The translations under genes and the position numbers were made by a program. A stretch of 64,000 bases of DNA, taken from positions 2,604,001-2,668,000 of the forward strand of contig JANUWI010000002.1 in assembly GCA_025504975.1 (NCBI GenBank). The letters are read 5' to 3'. The notes under the pieces were generated by a model that made no database searches, was not told the origin of the DNA, and saw nothing but the letters and a program-made list of their open reading frames with translations. The DNA is from Plenodomus lindquistii. Its lineage: Eukaryota; Ascomycota; Dothideomycetes; Pleosporales; Leptosphaeriaceae. Positions 1 to 10,584 of the stretch are shown in pieces (position 1 is the first letter of the stretch; each line of letters starts with the position of its first letter).

Positions 1-285
1 TCGACTGCGCTTTGAGAAGGGCCTCCATACATGAACGAGCCAAACACTGCTCCCCCAGAAAATGTCGCATTGATGGCGCCTATGATTGCCGACGTTTTGT
101 CGGTTTGAAAGTAATCGAGGAAGTTTTGTGATGCAATCACTATTGTCATGACACCAGAGTCATAGCTACATGTACCAACATATCAGCCTCTGATCTGTAT
201 GGCGATATGAGTTGGCTACGAACCCAAAGAGGAAACTGCCCGTAGCAGCGAAAAGCGCCAGCCCAATGTTGAAGAGCAACCCCAT
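1..285 (-). CDS. MFS sugar transporter, N-terminal part only (runs off the left edge)
   Basis: This is the 5' end of a gene on the minus strand. Exon 1 is 224-285 and exon 2 is 165 to beyond position 1; the 58-nt intron 166-223 has a GT..AG border on the minus strand and splits a Gly codon. The start at 285 begins MGLLFNIGLALFAATGSFLFG, then YDSGVMT follows after the intron. This is the first transmembrane helix and the YDSG motif typical of fungal sugar porters of the major facilitator superfamily. The next segment (TSAIIGAIN, FSGGAVFGS) is the second helix of the same family. Another donor-like GTATGG lies near position 35, so the last few codons before the edge may be intronic. The substrate cannot be told from this fragment. 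The adjacent alpha-xylosidase suggests a pentose or xyloglucan-derived sugar, which is inference. Confidence 0.85.
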
Positions 286-786
286 CTTTGCAACCTTCGT
301 GAAGCTCAAAGAATGAGTACCGTGGAAAGATGAAGCTGACAAGATCCGATGTTCACCAGGTCTGCACAAGACGATTGTAAAGGGCTATAACACCCCGAAC
401 CCGTCAGCAATAATGCCTTTTAGCCATGTCACACCAGCTTCGCACGTTGCTTTCACCCGGGACAACGTCCCTAGTCTCCTGTAGATCAGCAGACATCAGT
501 CTGTGGTTCGAGGAACAAGCATACGGGTGCCAAGGCGAAGGAATCTGGGGATGTAACGGGATCGTTGGGGTACATTAGCGCAGCGGGGATAATGCTTATC
601 GGGTGAAGGTTGAATCTTCCGCCAATGGTTGTGACGCCCGCAACACGATCCGGTTGGACAGAGCGCTTCACAGACTCACGCGGTGACTCTACCGTGCGGA
701 CTACTTCCTATATTGAGGGGTACATGCGATTATGGGGTCATGTTAAAAGCGTTGAGAATACTGCTCGTGAATGTCGGCCCGCTATC
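286..786. other. Intergenic: transporter promoter and alpha-xylosidase 3' flank
   Basis: Both flanking genes are on the minus strand, so this 501-bp gap holds the transporter promoter and the xylosidase 3' end. The only motif I can point to is the GGCTAAA site listed separately. No convincing ORF. Confidence 0.6.
419..425 (-). promoter_or_regulatory. Possible XlnR/Xyr1 site (GGCTAAA) upstream of the sugar transporter
   Basis: The minus strand reads GGCTAAA about 135 bp upstream of the transporter start. The xylanolytic activator XlnR/Xyr1 is known to bind GGCTAA-type sequences. A 7-mer can occur by chance, so this is only suggestive. Confidence 0.35.
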
Positions 787-3186
787 CTATCCTAGCTTTG
801 TCACTTTCCAGCTCCCTCCGAGCAGATCGAGACCTTGCAGCTGGTTAGCAGCATCAATTTCTAGCACACCCTTGCTGTCGCCGTTTGTAGCGACAAGGTT
901 TGCTTTGTCACCTTCCTTCGTGCCATACAGGCGCACCTCACCACCGGAGTGGAGCCAGTCGTAGCCAAAGCCGCCCTCGCCCTCTGCTTGTCCTAAGATC
1001 AAGATTGTGCCCTCTCTGACGAACAGTGGAAGCTGCAGGAAGCCATAGTTTTCCTTGACCCAATGGCCACCTTGGCGTTCTTCCCCATTCCAGAAGTTGA
1101 ACCAACGACCGGGTGGCAGGTAGTATTCTGCATCGCCGTTTTCCTCGAAGATTGGTGCGGCTAAGATTCGGCTGCCAACCATGAACTCACGGTCCACATA
1201 CCACGAAGTTGGGTCATCAGGGAACTCGAGAGCAACGGCACGTACGCTTGTTGGCCAACCGTTTGCGACACTTTCTTCTGCTTGAGCAAAAAGGTATGGC
1301 ATGAGGCTGCGCTTCAGCTGCACCCAGTGTCGCAACACGTCGGTGCAGTTCTCCTTCTCCGTGGAGGAATTATCCACCAGCCAAGGGACCCGGTAGGAGT
1401 TGGAGCCATGGAGACGACTGTGTGAGTTGAGTAGTCCGAATGCGACCCATCGCTTGTAGATCCACGGCGGAGGGCTTCCTTCGAACCCACCGATATCACT
1501 GGTCCAGAACGCAAATGATGCAAGGCCTAGACTGAGACCTCCTCTGATGGACTCAGCGAGTGCAGCGGGAGTAGACTCGCAGTCACCGCCCCATTGCAGT
1601 GGGAAGCGCTGAGATCCTGCGCATGCTGTGCGGGCAAATAAAATAGTTTCGTTTTTCCCGTATCGCTTTTGCACAGCTTCGTAAACAAGCTTGTTGTAGA
1701 TGAAGGCGTAGAAGTTGTGCATGCGGCTTGGGTCCACAGTCTTGTCGTGCCATTGTACGTTCTTCGTAGGGATTCTTTCACCAAAGTCGGTCTTGATAGA
1801 GTTGACACCCATATCAAAGAGCTTTTCCATGCACTCCTTGAACCATTCACAGGCCTCTGGGTTCGTGAAGTCGATGATACCCATACCGGTCTGCCATAGG
1901 TCCCATTGCCAAACATCACCATTCGTCTTTTTGAGTAGATAGCCCTTGTCTGCTGCATACTTGAACACTGGACTGGCTTGCCCAATGTACGGATTGGTCC
2001 AAACACTGATCTTGTTGACAAGTCCACTCTCTTTCATGCGCGTAATTTGGCCAGCAGGATCGGAAAACGACTCGGGATCCCAGACAAAGTCACACCAATG
2101 GAACGCACGGAGCCAGAAGCAGTCGAAATGGAACACTTCAACGGCGATCTTGGATTCAGACATCTTCTCGACAAAGTGATGGACGGTTTTCTCGTCGTAA
2201 GACGTAGTGAAGGAAGTACTGAGCCAAAGCCCGTAAGACCAGGCTGGCACACGAGTCGATTTGCCGGTGATTATGGAGTACTTGGTCAAGACTTCCTTCG
2301 GGGTGGGACCGTAAATGAGATACCTGCTACAATCAGATCATGTGAATACGGTAACAAGGCCGACTCACCACTTCAGTCTCTGACCCTCAACCGTAGTTTG
2401 AAGCCTGGAGCAGCGCTCGCTTCCGATCTCCATATCAATCTTGTCTGGGGTATCAACGAAGACTCCATACCCTCTGGAACTCAGCCAAAAGGAGACATTT
2501 TTGTATGCTTGTTCACTCGAGGTACCTCCATCTTCATTCCAAACTTCGACATTTTGGCCTACTTTGTTCCAAGCGCCAAACCGTTCCCCCAGCCCATGGA
2601 TTGATTCTCCCACGCTTAATTCGGTTTGCGTGAATATGTAGTGCTTATGCGCACTAAGGTCTTCTACGGACTTTGGTGTGCTGAGAGCTGGTGAATAGGC
2701 AAGCCCAACACTTCTGTTGAGTAACGAGGTCAGAGTTTTTGAACCATCAGTCGCGTGGAACTTGATGTCAAAGCTGTGTGCATCACCACCGACCGTGGCG
2801 CTCAAAATTCCAGCCGTGATGGTGGTTCCTTTATCTGACTTCTTGACCTCGCCAGAGGCATCTGGTTTGCCTGCCGGGTACAGGTCAAAGTCGGGACCAA
2901 GTCGCCGTGCACCAGCGAAATGGGTGACCTCTACCGATAAGACGCCGTCGAATTGAGCTTCGAGTTCTACAGATAGTGTGCTTAGATTCAATGTATCGCC
3001 GCGAGAAAAGATCTTGCGCGTAGGACACAGAAGTGTCACAGCCTTGTTGTCCTCACGAGGTGTTACTGTGTAAACTTCCTCGGCGTGTTGAACAGTAAAT
3101 TGGTCATTGACCAACCACATGCCTTGCCCTCGTCAGTTTGGGATCTGAGAATTGGTTTGAATTTACGTACCATCACGGAACTTCAT
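787..3186 (-). CDS. Alpha-xylosidase, glycoside hydrolase family 31 (YicI type)
   Basis: Three exons on the minus strand, 3171-3186, 2369-3122 and 787-2323, with introns of 48 and 45 nt, give 768 aa, close to the 772 aa of E. coli YicI. The first exon codes only MKFRDG, with the Gly codon split, and matches the conserved YicI-type N-terminus. An N-terminal beta domain with GLGERF near residue 180 leads into the (beta/alpha)8 barrel. The catalytic nucleophile is the Asp of KTDFGER (about D436). The acid/base is the Asp of QWGGDCES (about D504). WDLWQ and HSRLHGS are also conserved. The enzyme removes alpha-1,6-xylose from xyloglucan oligosaccharides. No signal peptide is visible, so it is probably intracellular and acts on imported oligosaccharides. 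The upstream sugar transporter on the same strand and the nearby alpha-galactosidase support a side-chain catabolic role. Confidence 0.95.
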
Positions 3187-4287
3187 GTTGAAAGACTGTT
3201 TGCGGTTTTGGGCTCCGGGGTAGTAATCAGTTATGTGAGGAAGGTCTCTCTGAAATGCTTCTCATTATCACCTCTAAGCCTTGTCGCTCGCTTTGAGACG
3301 CCATGGTGCTGTTCGGATAGGCGGTCCGTCCCGTTGTGGTGAAGGAACTGTGTGGACGGATTGTTCGGTCGGAGATCATCCGGTGCCCCTCACGCCGAGG
3401 GATAGACCTCGATTGTCACCCCAAAATGTGCGCACAGGGACAGACACGATTCTCGACAATGTGGCTCCTGTTATTCTGCCGTTTTGCTATTTCCTCAATT
3501 GCATCGGCTTGACGGTGAGCATTCTTTGAAGTGGGTCTGCACCGACGGCCGACCGATACCGCAGCATGGAGAACAACTACCGACCACGCTTGTACCTCGG
3601 TCACAGCAAAACGATAGATAAGGTTGCTGGCCCACTTGAAAAAACTGATTCGTTATTCGCGTCTTTTTGAGTTTTCGGGGCTTAGAGTATGTGTCGCTGA
3701 TCCTTACCATCGCGTAGGCTATTGTCCTTGTTTGCATCCCCAGATGACGAGGTCCGCAGTGTTAGCATAACAATCCAGGGCGGCCCGGCTGCTCAGGCAG
3801 CATCTACGAGGAAATCGGCTCATCACGAGCAACGTTGCACAGCTCGCGACAGTAGCACTACATACTGGGAAAAGGATGTGACGCGATCTGGTGCGACAGC
3901 AACAGCCATTCCAGACTCGACCCACATCCAGCGAGTCCCACATCGGGAGCGTCCAGGAGTACCCTGCGCCAAATGGTGGCGCTGAGGGAGACTTGACAAT
4001 TATCTTGATGTTGCGGTCAAAATTGCTGTTGTCGCATGCAGTTCAGGCCTTTGAGCCACCTATTTCTCACGACAAGCAATGCATGGATTGCCGAATCATA
4101 ACATTAGCCTAATCCATCGCGTCGCAGCACGTCCGAGTTCGTCGCGTGGAAAACACGCCGAAGTCCTACCGAAGCCCAAGGGATATTTTTTGATCAGTCC
4201 CCATTCATCAATCACCGTCTTTCGCGATCCGGGAAGCCTTCTACACATCGTCTTAGCTACGCCAGCAAGCTTCAACTCAGCTTCATC
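3187..4287. other. Divergent intergenic region between alpha-xylosidase and EthD-like gene
   Basis: This 1.1-kb gap separates two divergent starts. ORFs here are short, overlap each other and have no family character. The minus strand carries GGCTAA at 4104-4109, a second XlnR-like motif. No other feature seen. Confidence 0.5.
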
Positions 4288-4776
4288 ATGCCGCAGTCGG
4301 TGCTCGTATTCTACACGCGCCGTCCAGAACTCACGCCAGCCGAGTTCGAAGCATACATGGAAAATCATCATGTGCCAATCGTAAAGGAAGTCATGGGTCC
4401 TCACTTTCCCCAATCGTACATCATGCGATACGCAGTTCGCGTAGAGACCGGCGCTGGCGATCGTTTAGGAGCAACAATGTCGAGCAAGAAGCGGGCAAAC
4501 GCGGAAGCACCTGTGGTGTTGGTCGGATCACCAGGCGAGCTCGGGTGGGATGCCATGGGAGAATGGGTTTTTCGAGACGAGTAAGCATTGATCGATTCAT
4601 GAGCTCTGGACACATGAATACTGACCTAAGCCCTTCCTGGTCGCAGACTCCATGTTCAGCAGGGTATGGCTGCTATCAACAGTCCAGATGGACAGAAAAT
4701 GAAAGAAGACGAGGAGGTGTTTACCCTGACGGATAGGCTACGAGTCGTTCTCGTGGGTGAGAGTAAATTGTTGTGA
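4288..4776 (+). CDS. EthD-like dimeric alpha/beta-barrel protein
   Basis: Two exons, 4288-4580 and 4647-4776, join across a 66-nt GTAAGC..CGCAG intron that splits a Glu codon, giving 140 aa. The N-terminus runs from a beta strand (SVLVFYTRRPELTPAEFEAYMENHHVP) into the helix with the conserved HH pair. The C-terminal part has QQGMAAINSPDGQKMKEDEE. This is the layout of small fungal EthD/ferredoxin-like-fold proteins, about 100-140 aa, which often act as homodimers in aromatic or polyketide metabolism; many have no known reaction. There is no signal peptide or membrane segment. It lies between two carbohydrate-active enzyme genes, but nothing in its sequence links it to sugar metabolism. Confidence 0.8.
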
Positions 4777-5890
4777 TGCAGGAAACCTGCGAGAAGAGCG
4801 GTGGGCTGCGACTGTGACGCCGCGACTGTGACTGCAGGTGAATACAGAATGGCGACGGGCTTCATAGCTGGAACGAATTTGGGGGGTGCAGTCGGAGGTA
4901 ATTTGCATGGGGCTTCGAGAAGAATGAAAGGTCTGGACCTCGAACCATCTACGGTACTTGATGCTGCAATGAGCAACCTGCTCTCAGAGGGTCAGCGCTT
5001 GGTATCTTCGTATCAGGAGACATTGTGGGTGAGCGTAGCACGTTCAGACGCGAGGATTTTGTAGCAAAACACGCGATCCCTTCGTTGCGTTATCCACGTA
5101 TAACTCATCAATGACGTCACGCGTTTACTAATCCAACTAGGTGTCGAATCTTGCACTGTCCCTTCCACAATTTCGTCTTCCCCGACTTATCATGTTGTTT
5201 ATCACAGCTCCTTGGCGGCGCTTGTAGTGTTAGAGTGGCATTCGTTGACCGTGATGGGTCTTACAACGGCTAGTTATCTAGTACTCCCTTCACTTTCCGC
5301 TCTTGTGCGACGTTGACACACGGCCTAGTTACGAACATTAAATGTCAGTGGTACTATTCCGTCGCGGGTGACAGCTGTCACATCACATCCTGGGCTCATT
5401 GTTCTTTCTCTTTGGATTCCTGATTAACGGTGTTCAAAGACAAGAATGTTGACATGCCAAATGAAGGGGCTGATAGCCAATTATGCCCGTTTACACATCT
5501 TGCAGGTGCTGACCCTATCACTTGAAGAAGACACGACATAAAACTGATCGGTACTCCATCCGAACGGTTCCCCAGCACTTGTGCATGTTCAAGCTGCGTT
5601 GGAGTCGTCTTAACCTGTCCTGTCCATGGACCCTCGGATAGATGGTGGGACGGCCCGATCCGCAGGGCTGACGAACCTTTCTGAGAGCAACACCCGGTTT
5701 ATAGGCTAGGACGTTGTATCACTCATCTGCCTAGTACAAGTACAGATAAGGCGCCTCGGGACATACTGTCTTTTCTTGGTCGCCGTAGATGATACTTCAT
5801 ACCCCTGTCGGTAGTGAATCACTAAGGTATATTGTATCAGAATACGGGCCTGAGGCTAGCACTCAAGACACATCAGCTCTAGATCTCACT
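4777..5890 (+). other. Intergenic: EthD 3' flank and alpha-galactosidase promoter
   Basis: About 1.1 kb without a supported gene. A perfect CRE palindrome TGACGTCA (5112-5119) overlaps an ACGCGT MCB box (5119-5124). An in-frame upstream ATG at 5789 could lengthen the alpha-galactosidase, but it would bury the signal peptide, so I do not use it. Confidence 0.5.
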
Positions 5891-7306
5891 ATGCCCGCTT
5901 ACTCTACATTTTTAGGTCTGGCGTTGCTCAGCTGCGCTCATGCCTTGATCTCAAAGGACGACGTGACCGGTCGTCTGCCAGCGATGGGCTGGAACTCTTG
6001 GAACAAGTATGCTTGCGACATCAACGCTGCAGTCTTCCTCGACGTGGGTGAGCAATTAGTATCTTTGGGCCTGAAGGACCTCGGCTACATATACGTCAAC
6101 ATCGATGATTGCTGGAGCGATAAAGAACATCGGCGCGACAACGTTACGGGCGAGATCCTGCCTGACTTCAAGAAGTTTCCGCAAGGAATCAAGCATGTCG
6201 CAAATACACTTCACGAGCTTGGACTGAAGCTTGGTATCTACGGTGACGCCGGCACTTCGACGTGTGGCGGGTATGCTGGCTCCTTGGGTTATGAAGATTT
6301 GGATGCACGAACTTGGGCTGCCTGGGGCATTGACTGTACGTCTTTACTCTTCAAAGACGATGCCCCTTCTTGTAATTGATCTTAAACAGATTTGAAGTAT
6401 GACAACTGCTTTGTGCCAAATGCCTGGAGGGACGACTACCGGTGGTGGCCTAGCAACTGGCTTGGAGGACCTCCTCATGAATACCAAACTGTTGGTGGTC
6501 CCGGCGAATCGACCCCTTCGCCTGCGCCGCCTGGCTACGATTGGACCGCGTCGATGAGTTTTCACCGCTATAAGATCATGAGTGATGTCCTTCTTGCAAT
6601 CAACCGCACGATTGAATACTCACAGAGCGCTTGGGGTCGCGCTCATATCGACCAATGGGGCAATATCACCGGTCACAATTGGCGCATGACGCCTGATATC
6701 AACCCAGTGTGGAGTGGCAGGACGCCGTGGGCATGGGGCTTGATGCCGATCATCAACCACGTATCGTTCTTCCACAACAGCAATTTCTGGGGTCATGCCG
6801 ACTTGGATATGCTGGAAGTCGGAAATGGGAATCTAACCTACGAGGAGAACCGGTCGCATTTTGCGCTATGGGCTGCCCTCAAATCACCTCTTATCATTGG
6901 GACCCCGCTGAATGGCATCAAGCAAGAGATTCTTGAAATCCTCAGTAACCCTGAGCTCATTGCTTTCAACCAGGACCACACCTTCGGGGCACCAGCTAAG
7001 CCATATAAGTGGGGTATTAACCCAGATCAGACTTGGAACGAGACCCATCCAGCCGAGTATTGGAGTGGACAATCATCGAAAGGGACCCATGTCTTTGCCT
7101 TGAACACGCTGGATACAGCCAACATCAAGACCATTGAGTTCGCGGAAGTGCCGGGGTTGGCTAGCAGTACGAAGTACACTGTGTACGACTCATGGACTGG
7201 CATTGAGCGCGGCGACTTTGTTGAATATTACAGTGCAGATGTTGCAGCCCATGACACAATGGCAATCCGGGTAGTTGAACACAAAAGTGACAAGTGTCCC
7301 TCTTAG
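5891..7306 (+). CDS. Secreted alpha-galactosidase, glycoside hydrolase family 27
   Basis: Two exons, 5891-6335 and 6390-7306, join across a 54-nt GTACGT..AAACAG intron that splits a Tyr codon, giving 453 aa. The start at 5891 gives a clear signal peptide (MPAYSTFLGLALLSCAHA). The mature protein begins near GRLPAMGWNSWNKY, the usual GH27 opening. DDCW and the catalytic YLKYDNC, with nucleophile Asp at about 153, are intact. The acid/base region is GHADLDMLEVGN, residues 284-295, where many family members read WNDPDML. Several N-glycosylation sequons (NLT, NRT, NIT) fit secretion. It releases terminal alpha-1,6-galactose from galactomannan, raffinose-type sugars or xyloglucan-linked galactosides. 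The strand differs from the xylosidase, so they do not share a transcript. Confidence 0.95.
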
Positions 7307-7811
7307 TTGGTACGGTTGAGTCTCTCAGCTGCACGCGCATTGCAGTCGGTGCATGAGCAGATGTTTGTTCCATTACCTCCTTGCGCTTTATCAACAGCGG
7401 GTTTAGGTAATAATGTTGAACCGATTTCTATGTCCAGACAAGCGTGATGAACACAGTCAAACATCAAGACGCTTGTGTTGCTGGCAACTCTCATGTGTTC
7501 GATCATCTCTACCTTGCCCAGCCCTCACGAGTCCAGGGAGACACTATGCAGATTCCATCAAACTCGTCTCGGTTGAGCGTGACCACAGCTATAACGCTAT
7601 GGTGAGATTACTTACTGGCTGGATACACGTGTGAAGATGTGGTATTAATAGATCACGATTATCGGTGGCTGCGCTGCAAGCTGACGGCAGTGGCGATCCT
7701 CACCGGTTTCCAACGAGGGAACAATAAAGCTAATGCCCCGCGACGCCTCAAGGCAGCAACATTGCTGAAGCTTCTGCGTGCTCGAACTCTATATCTGATT
7801 TCGCATTAATT
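7307..7811 (+). other. Intergenic spacer
   Basis: Holds the alpha-galactosidase 3' flank and the promoter of the next membrane-protein gene. Nothing distinctive seen. Confidence 0.5.
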
Positions 7812-9749
7812 ATGAGCAGTTCAACGGATTTACAAGAGCTTGTTCCATGGCAGAGAGGGCCGACTGAGCGCGGTGGCTTCGCTATTCTCTTTTCCTGTCT
7901 AGCCGTCGTGGTTACCTCGACTTGGACGGCCCTGCATCTCAACCTACCTGGATTCCATCGCTTCTACAATATTGCGACGAAAGAACAGATGGTCTTTCAG
8001 AGACGCCGTTTCCTAAGCATAGACTTTTCTACGTTCCACAAGACGAAATGGACGGTCGTCATGATCATGTTCCCGGAGTTGGTCTTTGCACATGCCCTTT
8101 TGGAACTGAGAATGGCGCTTGAGGATTACGTGAATATGGATGAGGCGTTTGAGTCCATGCACAGAAAGGGCTGGTGCATCGAAGCGGGGAGCGAGATCTT
8201 CATCACACTGGATGTGCTCCAGGGGCATTTTCCAACCGTTAAAGTTTCAATTTCGAGCACCTGGCCTTGGATCAAGATTGTGTCTAAGCGAAGAAGAAGA
8301 CAATACCACCAGAATGACTCTCCATCAAGCAGTCAAAACGTAGACGTCGAAATGACAGAGCATGATACATCGGCCACGGCCGTTCGACCAGCATCGGAAA
8401 GTACTCCGGGACCTTGCAACCATCTTTCTCCAGAAGAGATTATAAATATTCATTCAGAACAGTCAGAACGGAATGCACAAGGGCAAAAAGCTTCAGACGC
8501 TGATCCCACTCAGCAGGCCCCTTTACAGCCGGGCATGCCATTTGGATTTTGGCCAAATTACCATGAGAGGGACCACTCGGCGGCTGATCCCTGTTTTTGT
8601 CGCGAGACAAAGCAACCAACATGGACACTATCACATGTCTACCTAGCAAATATGGGTGGAATTACGTATAGACGAAATCTCGTTCCCGCGAACAAGTTGG
8701 TCGAAAGTCTTTCATTACCAACACATGGAACGACTCGAGACCAGGCGGGACTAATGACAATCATGCGGCCTGTTCGAATGTCAGAAGCTCACATCAAAGA
8801 CAAGAGCAAGGCAGATATGCTCGTGCGAACGCTGTGGATATTTCAGATCCTTCGTTTATGGTTGGAGATTATTGCACGAGCAACTCAACTTCTTCCAGTC
8901 ACACAACTTGAGATCCTCACCGTGTCATTCTCGGTCATATCGATTTTGATCCACATCACCTACTGGCCTAAACCAAAAGACGTCGACGAACCTTACGACT
9001 TCGATGATACCATTCCGTCAAGCGTGCACCTTGACATGCAACCATATCGACCCGAGAGCCTGTCCGCTGTGTTCCTCAATTGGTCACCAAAAAAGCCTTT
9101 GTGGAGTCGATGGGGAGCAACCCGAGTTCCGAATGATGTTTTCCGCGTCGAGCATCAAGGGCTTTTCCTGGCAAGCTTGACAATCTCTACAGTGCTATTC
9201 GGAGTCATCCATTGTTTAGCGTGGAATTTCAGTTTTCCTACGATAATCGAGCGATGGATTTGGCGTGGTTGCGCCTTATCTAGCATCGCCTTGCCCATCT
9301 TCATGACGATTTTGGCCCAAATTCTCGTTCGACGGATATCTAAAGTAGATGAGGCGCTGGCTGGATCCAACCGCCAACTGTCCGCGACCATTGAAAGACT
9401 TAGAACTGTCACTAAAGAGCAGTTCTCTCTAGAGATCTGGGCATTCTTGAGAAAAGGAGGATCTGCCCGTTCTTTGGTAGCAAAAATCAAATTGACACTG
9501 AGCGATACTGACGGTAGCGAATTGCCTGCAGAAATTGCGGGCCTTGAGACGATCGCTAAGCGGATAGATAGCGCGCAGGAGAAAAAGCTTAAACTCCTTA
9601 GACATCGCACATTTTATTTGCTGGGACCGATTTTTATATACCTGATCACGCGAATCGCAGTCATCACCCTTGCCTTCACGAGCTTTCGAAGTGCGCCACG
9701 TGGGATATATAAAGATACGTGGGCCGCGTTTGTTCCAACATTCCAGTAG
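7812..9749 (+). CDS. Fungal polytopic membrane protein of unknown function
   Basis: A single uninterrupted reading frame of 645 aa. Hydrophobic segments fall near residues 22-45, 80-97, 340-385 (probably two), 450-510 (two) and 600-627. A long hydrophilic loop, residues 150-300, separates the N- and C-terminal membrane blocks. The opening (RGGFAILFSCLAVVV, TALHLN), the central PELVFAHALLE and the closing FRSAPRGIYKDTWAAFVP match a common family of fungal integral membrane proteins annotated only as hypothetical, which usually starts around RGT..LL.SC and ends SLR..P.G.Y..V.W...IP. The match at both ends suggests a complete gene. No catalytic motif is visible and I cannot assign a function. 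Members often occur in large lineage-expanded sets. Confidence 0.85.
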   Translation: MSSSTDLQELVPWQRGPTERGGFAILFSCLAVVVTSTWTALHLNLPGFHRFYNIATKEQMVFQRRRFLSIDFSTFHKTKWTVVMIMFPELVFAHALLELRMALEDYVNMDEAFESMHRKGWCIEAGSEIFITLDVLQGHFPTVKVSISSTWPWIKIVSKRRRRQYHQNDSPSSSQNVDVEMTEHDTSATAVRPASESTPGPCNHLSPEEIINIHSEQSERNAQGQKASDADPTQQAPLQPGMPFGFWPNYHERDHSAADPCFCRETKQPTWTLSHVYLANMGGITYRRNLVPANKLVESLSLPTHGTTRDQAGLMTIMRPVRMSEAHIKDKSKADMLVRTLWIFQILRLWLEIIARATQLLPVTQLEILTVSFSVISILIHITYWPKPKDVDEPYDFDDTIPSSVHLDMQPYRPESLSAVFLNWSPKKPLWSRWGATRVPNDVFRVEHQGLFLASLTISTVLFGVIHCLAWNFSFPTIIERWIWRGCALSSIALPIFMTILAQILVRRISKVDEALAGSNRQLSATIERLRTVTKEQFSLEIWAFLRKGGSARSLVAKIKLTLSDTDGSELPAEIAGLETIAKRIDSAQEKKLKLLRHRTFYLLGPIFIYLITRIAVITLAFTSFRSAPRGIYKDTWAAFVPTFQ

Positions 9750-10421
9750 TTTTGGAAGATGAGTCGTTGTATGGCAAGATTGAATTCCGAAATACGAAAT
9801 GAGCCGAGTCCTTATTCAAACGTTTCTATTCAATCAGCTGCGCAAAGCGTATTGGGGGGCTTTGTGCAGTTAGGAAGTGAACTTGTTCCAAGATATCGTT
9901 GATGTCTCGTCACAATTTTGTAACATACAAATGCTCTGGGTGTTGTAATGGATGATCTCTTCGGATGATTTCAGACTCAGCCGCGCGATGTTGCATCTCT
10001 GTGTGATTGCGCAAGTCAGGGAGCCACACAATTCGATACTGTGTACCCCAAGCTGGACAACTGCAGTGTTTCGCGTGGTCTGTCAATGTGCGCCATGCGC
10101 GAGCCAGGGCTCTGCTTTGTACGCATTCGTTACATCCACGCATCTGACAATGTGGCGCAGGTGCCGTGGTCTGCACGATCATCTTGAGCCAGGCAAAACA
10201 ATATGGCGATGCAATTCTAGCAAGGGAAGTTGATGAGCTGCGACCTCCTGAGTACAACGAATGTTGGGAGTGAAAGCGCCGCTCCGGAGCTCAATCCTGG
10301 CATCCTAGCCATGGAGATTATGAATCCAACGCTTGTTCATTTTATCTTGTCTGTGATCAAAAACGAGCAAGGACATGCAAGCATGACACACTGAACGAGA
10401 ATACGGTCATTAGCCTCTGAG

Positions 10422-10441
10422 TATCGCGAAGTTTCGCGATA
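10422..10441. promoter_or_regulatory. Perfect 9-bp inverted repeat TATCGCGAA-GT-TTCGCGATA
   Basis: Two perfect 9-bp arms with a 2-bp spacer, about 145 bp upstream of the thioesterase ATG. Each arm carries a TTCGCG core, related to E2F/MBF-type sites. It could be a dimeric transcription-factor site. No other copy noted nearby. Confidence 0.4.
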
Positions 10442-10461
10442 TCAGGAAAGAAGTCGCGTCA

Positions 10462-10467
10462 ACGCGT
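10462..10467. promoter_or_regulatory. MCB box ACGCGT upstream of the thioesterase gene
   Basis: A perfect palindromic ACGCGT, 20 bp from the inverted repeat at 10422-10441 and about 120 bp from the ATG. MBF complexes bind this hexamer in yeasts; use here is inferred. Confidence 0.35.
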
Positions 10468-10584
10468 CTCGGCTAAACCTTCCCCCAACCACAACACTGA
10501 CGACATCATCGTCCGCGCCTCCCATCTCACCACCAAACTCCCCATCTTGCGCCTCCCTCCCTCACACCACCACTACCCATCACC

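Larger units (their letters stand above)
9750..10584 (+). other. Intergenic: membrane-protein 3' flank and thioesterase promoter
   Basis: An 835-bp gap. The last 170 bp before the thioesterase ATG contain an inverted repeat and an MCB box (separate entries), followed by a C-rich leader at 10480-10580 typical of a fungal 5' UTR. A 115-aa minus ORF at 9910-10257 has no family features. Confidence 0.5.
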
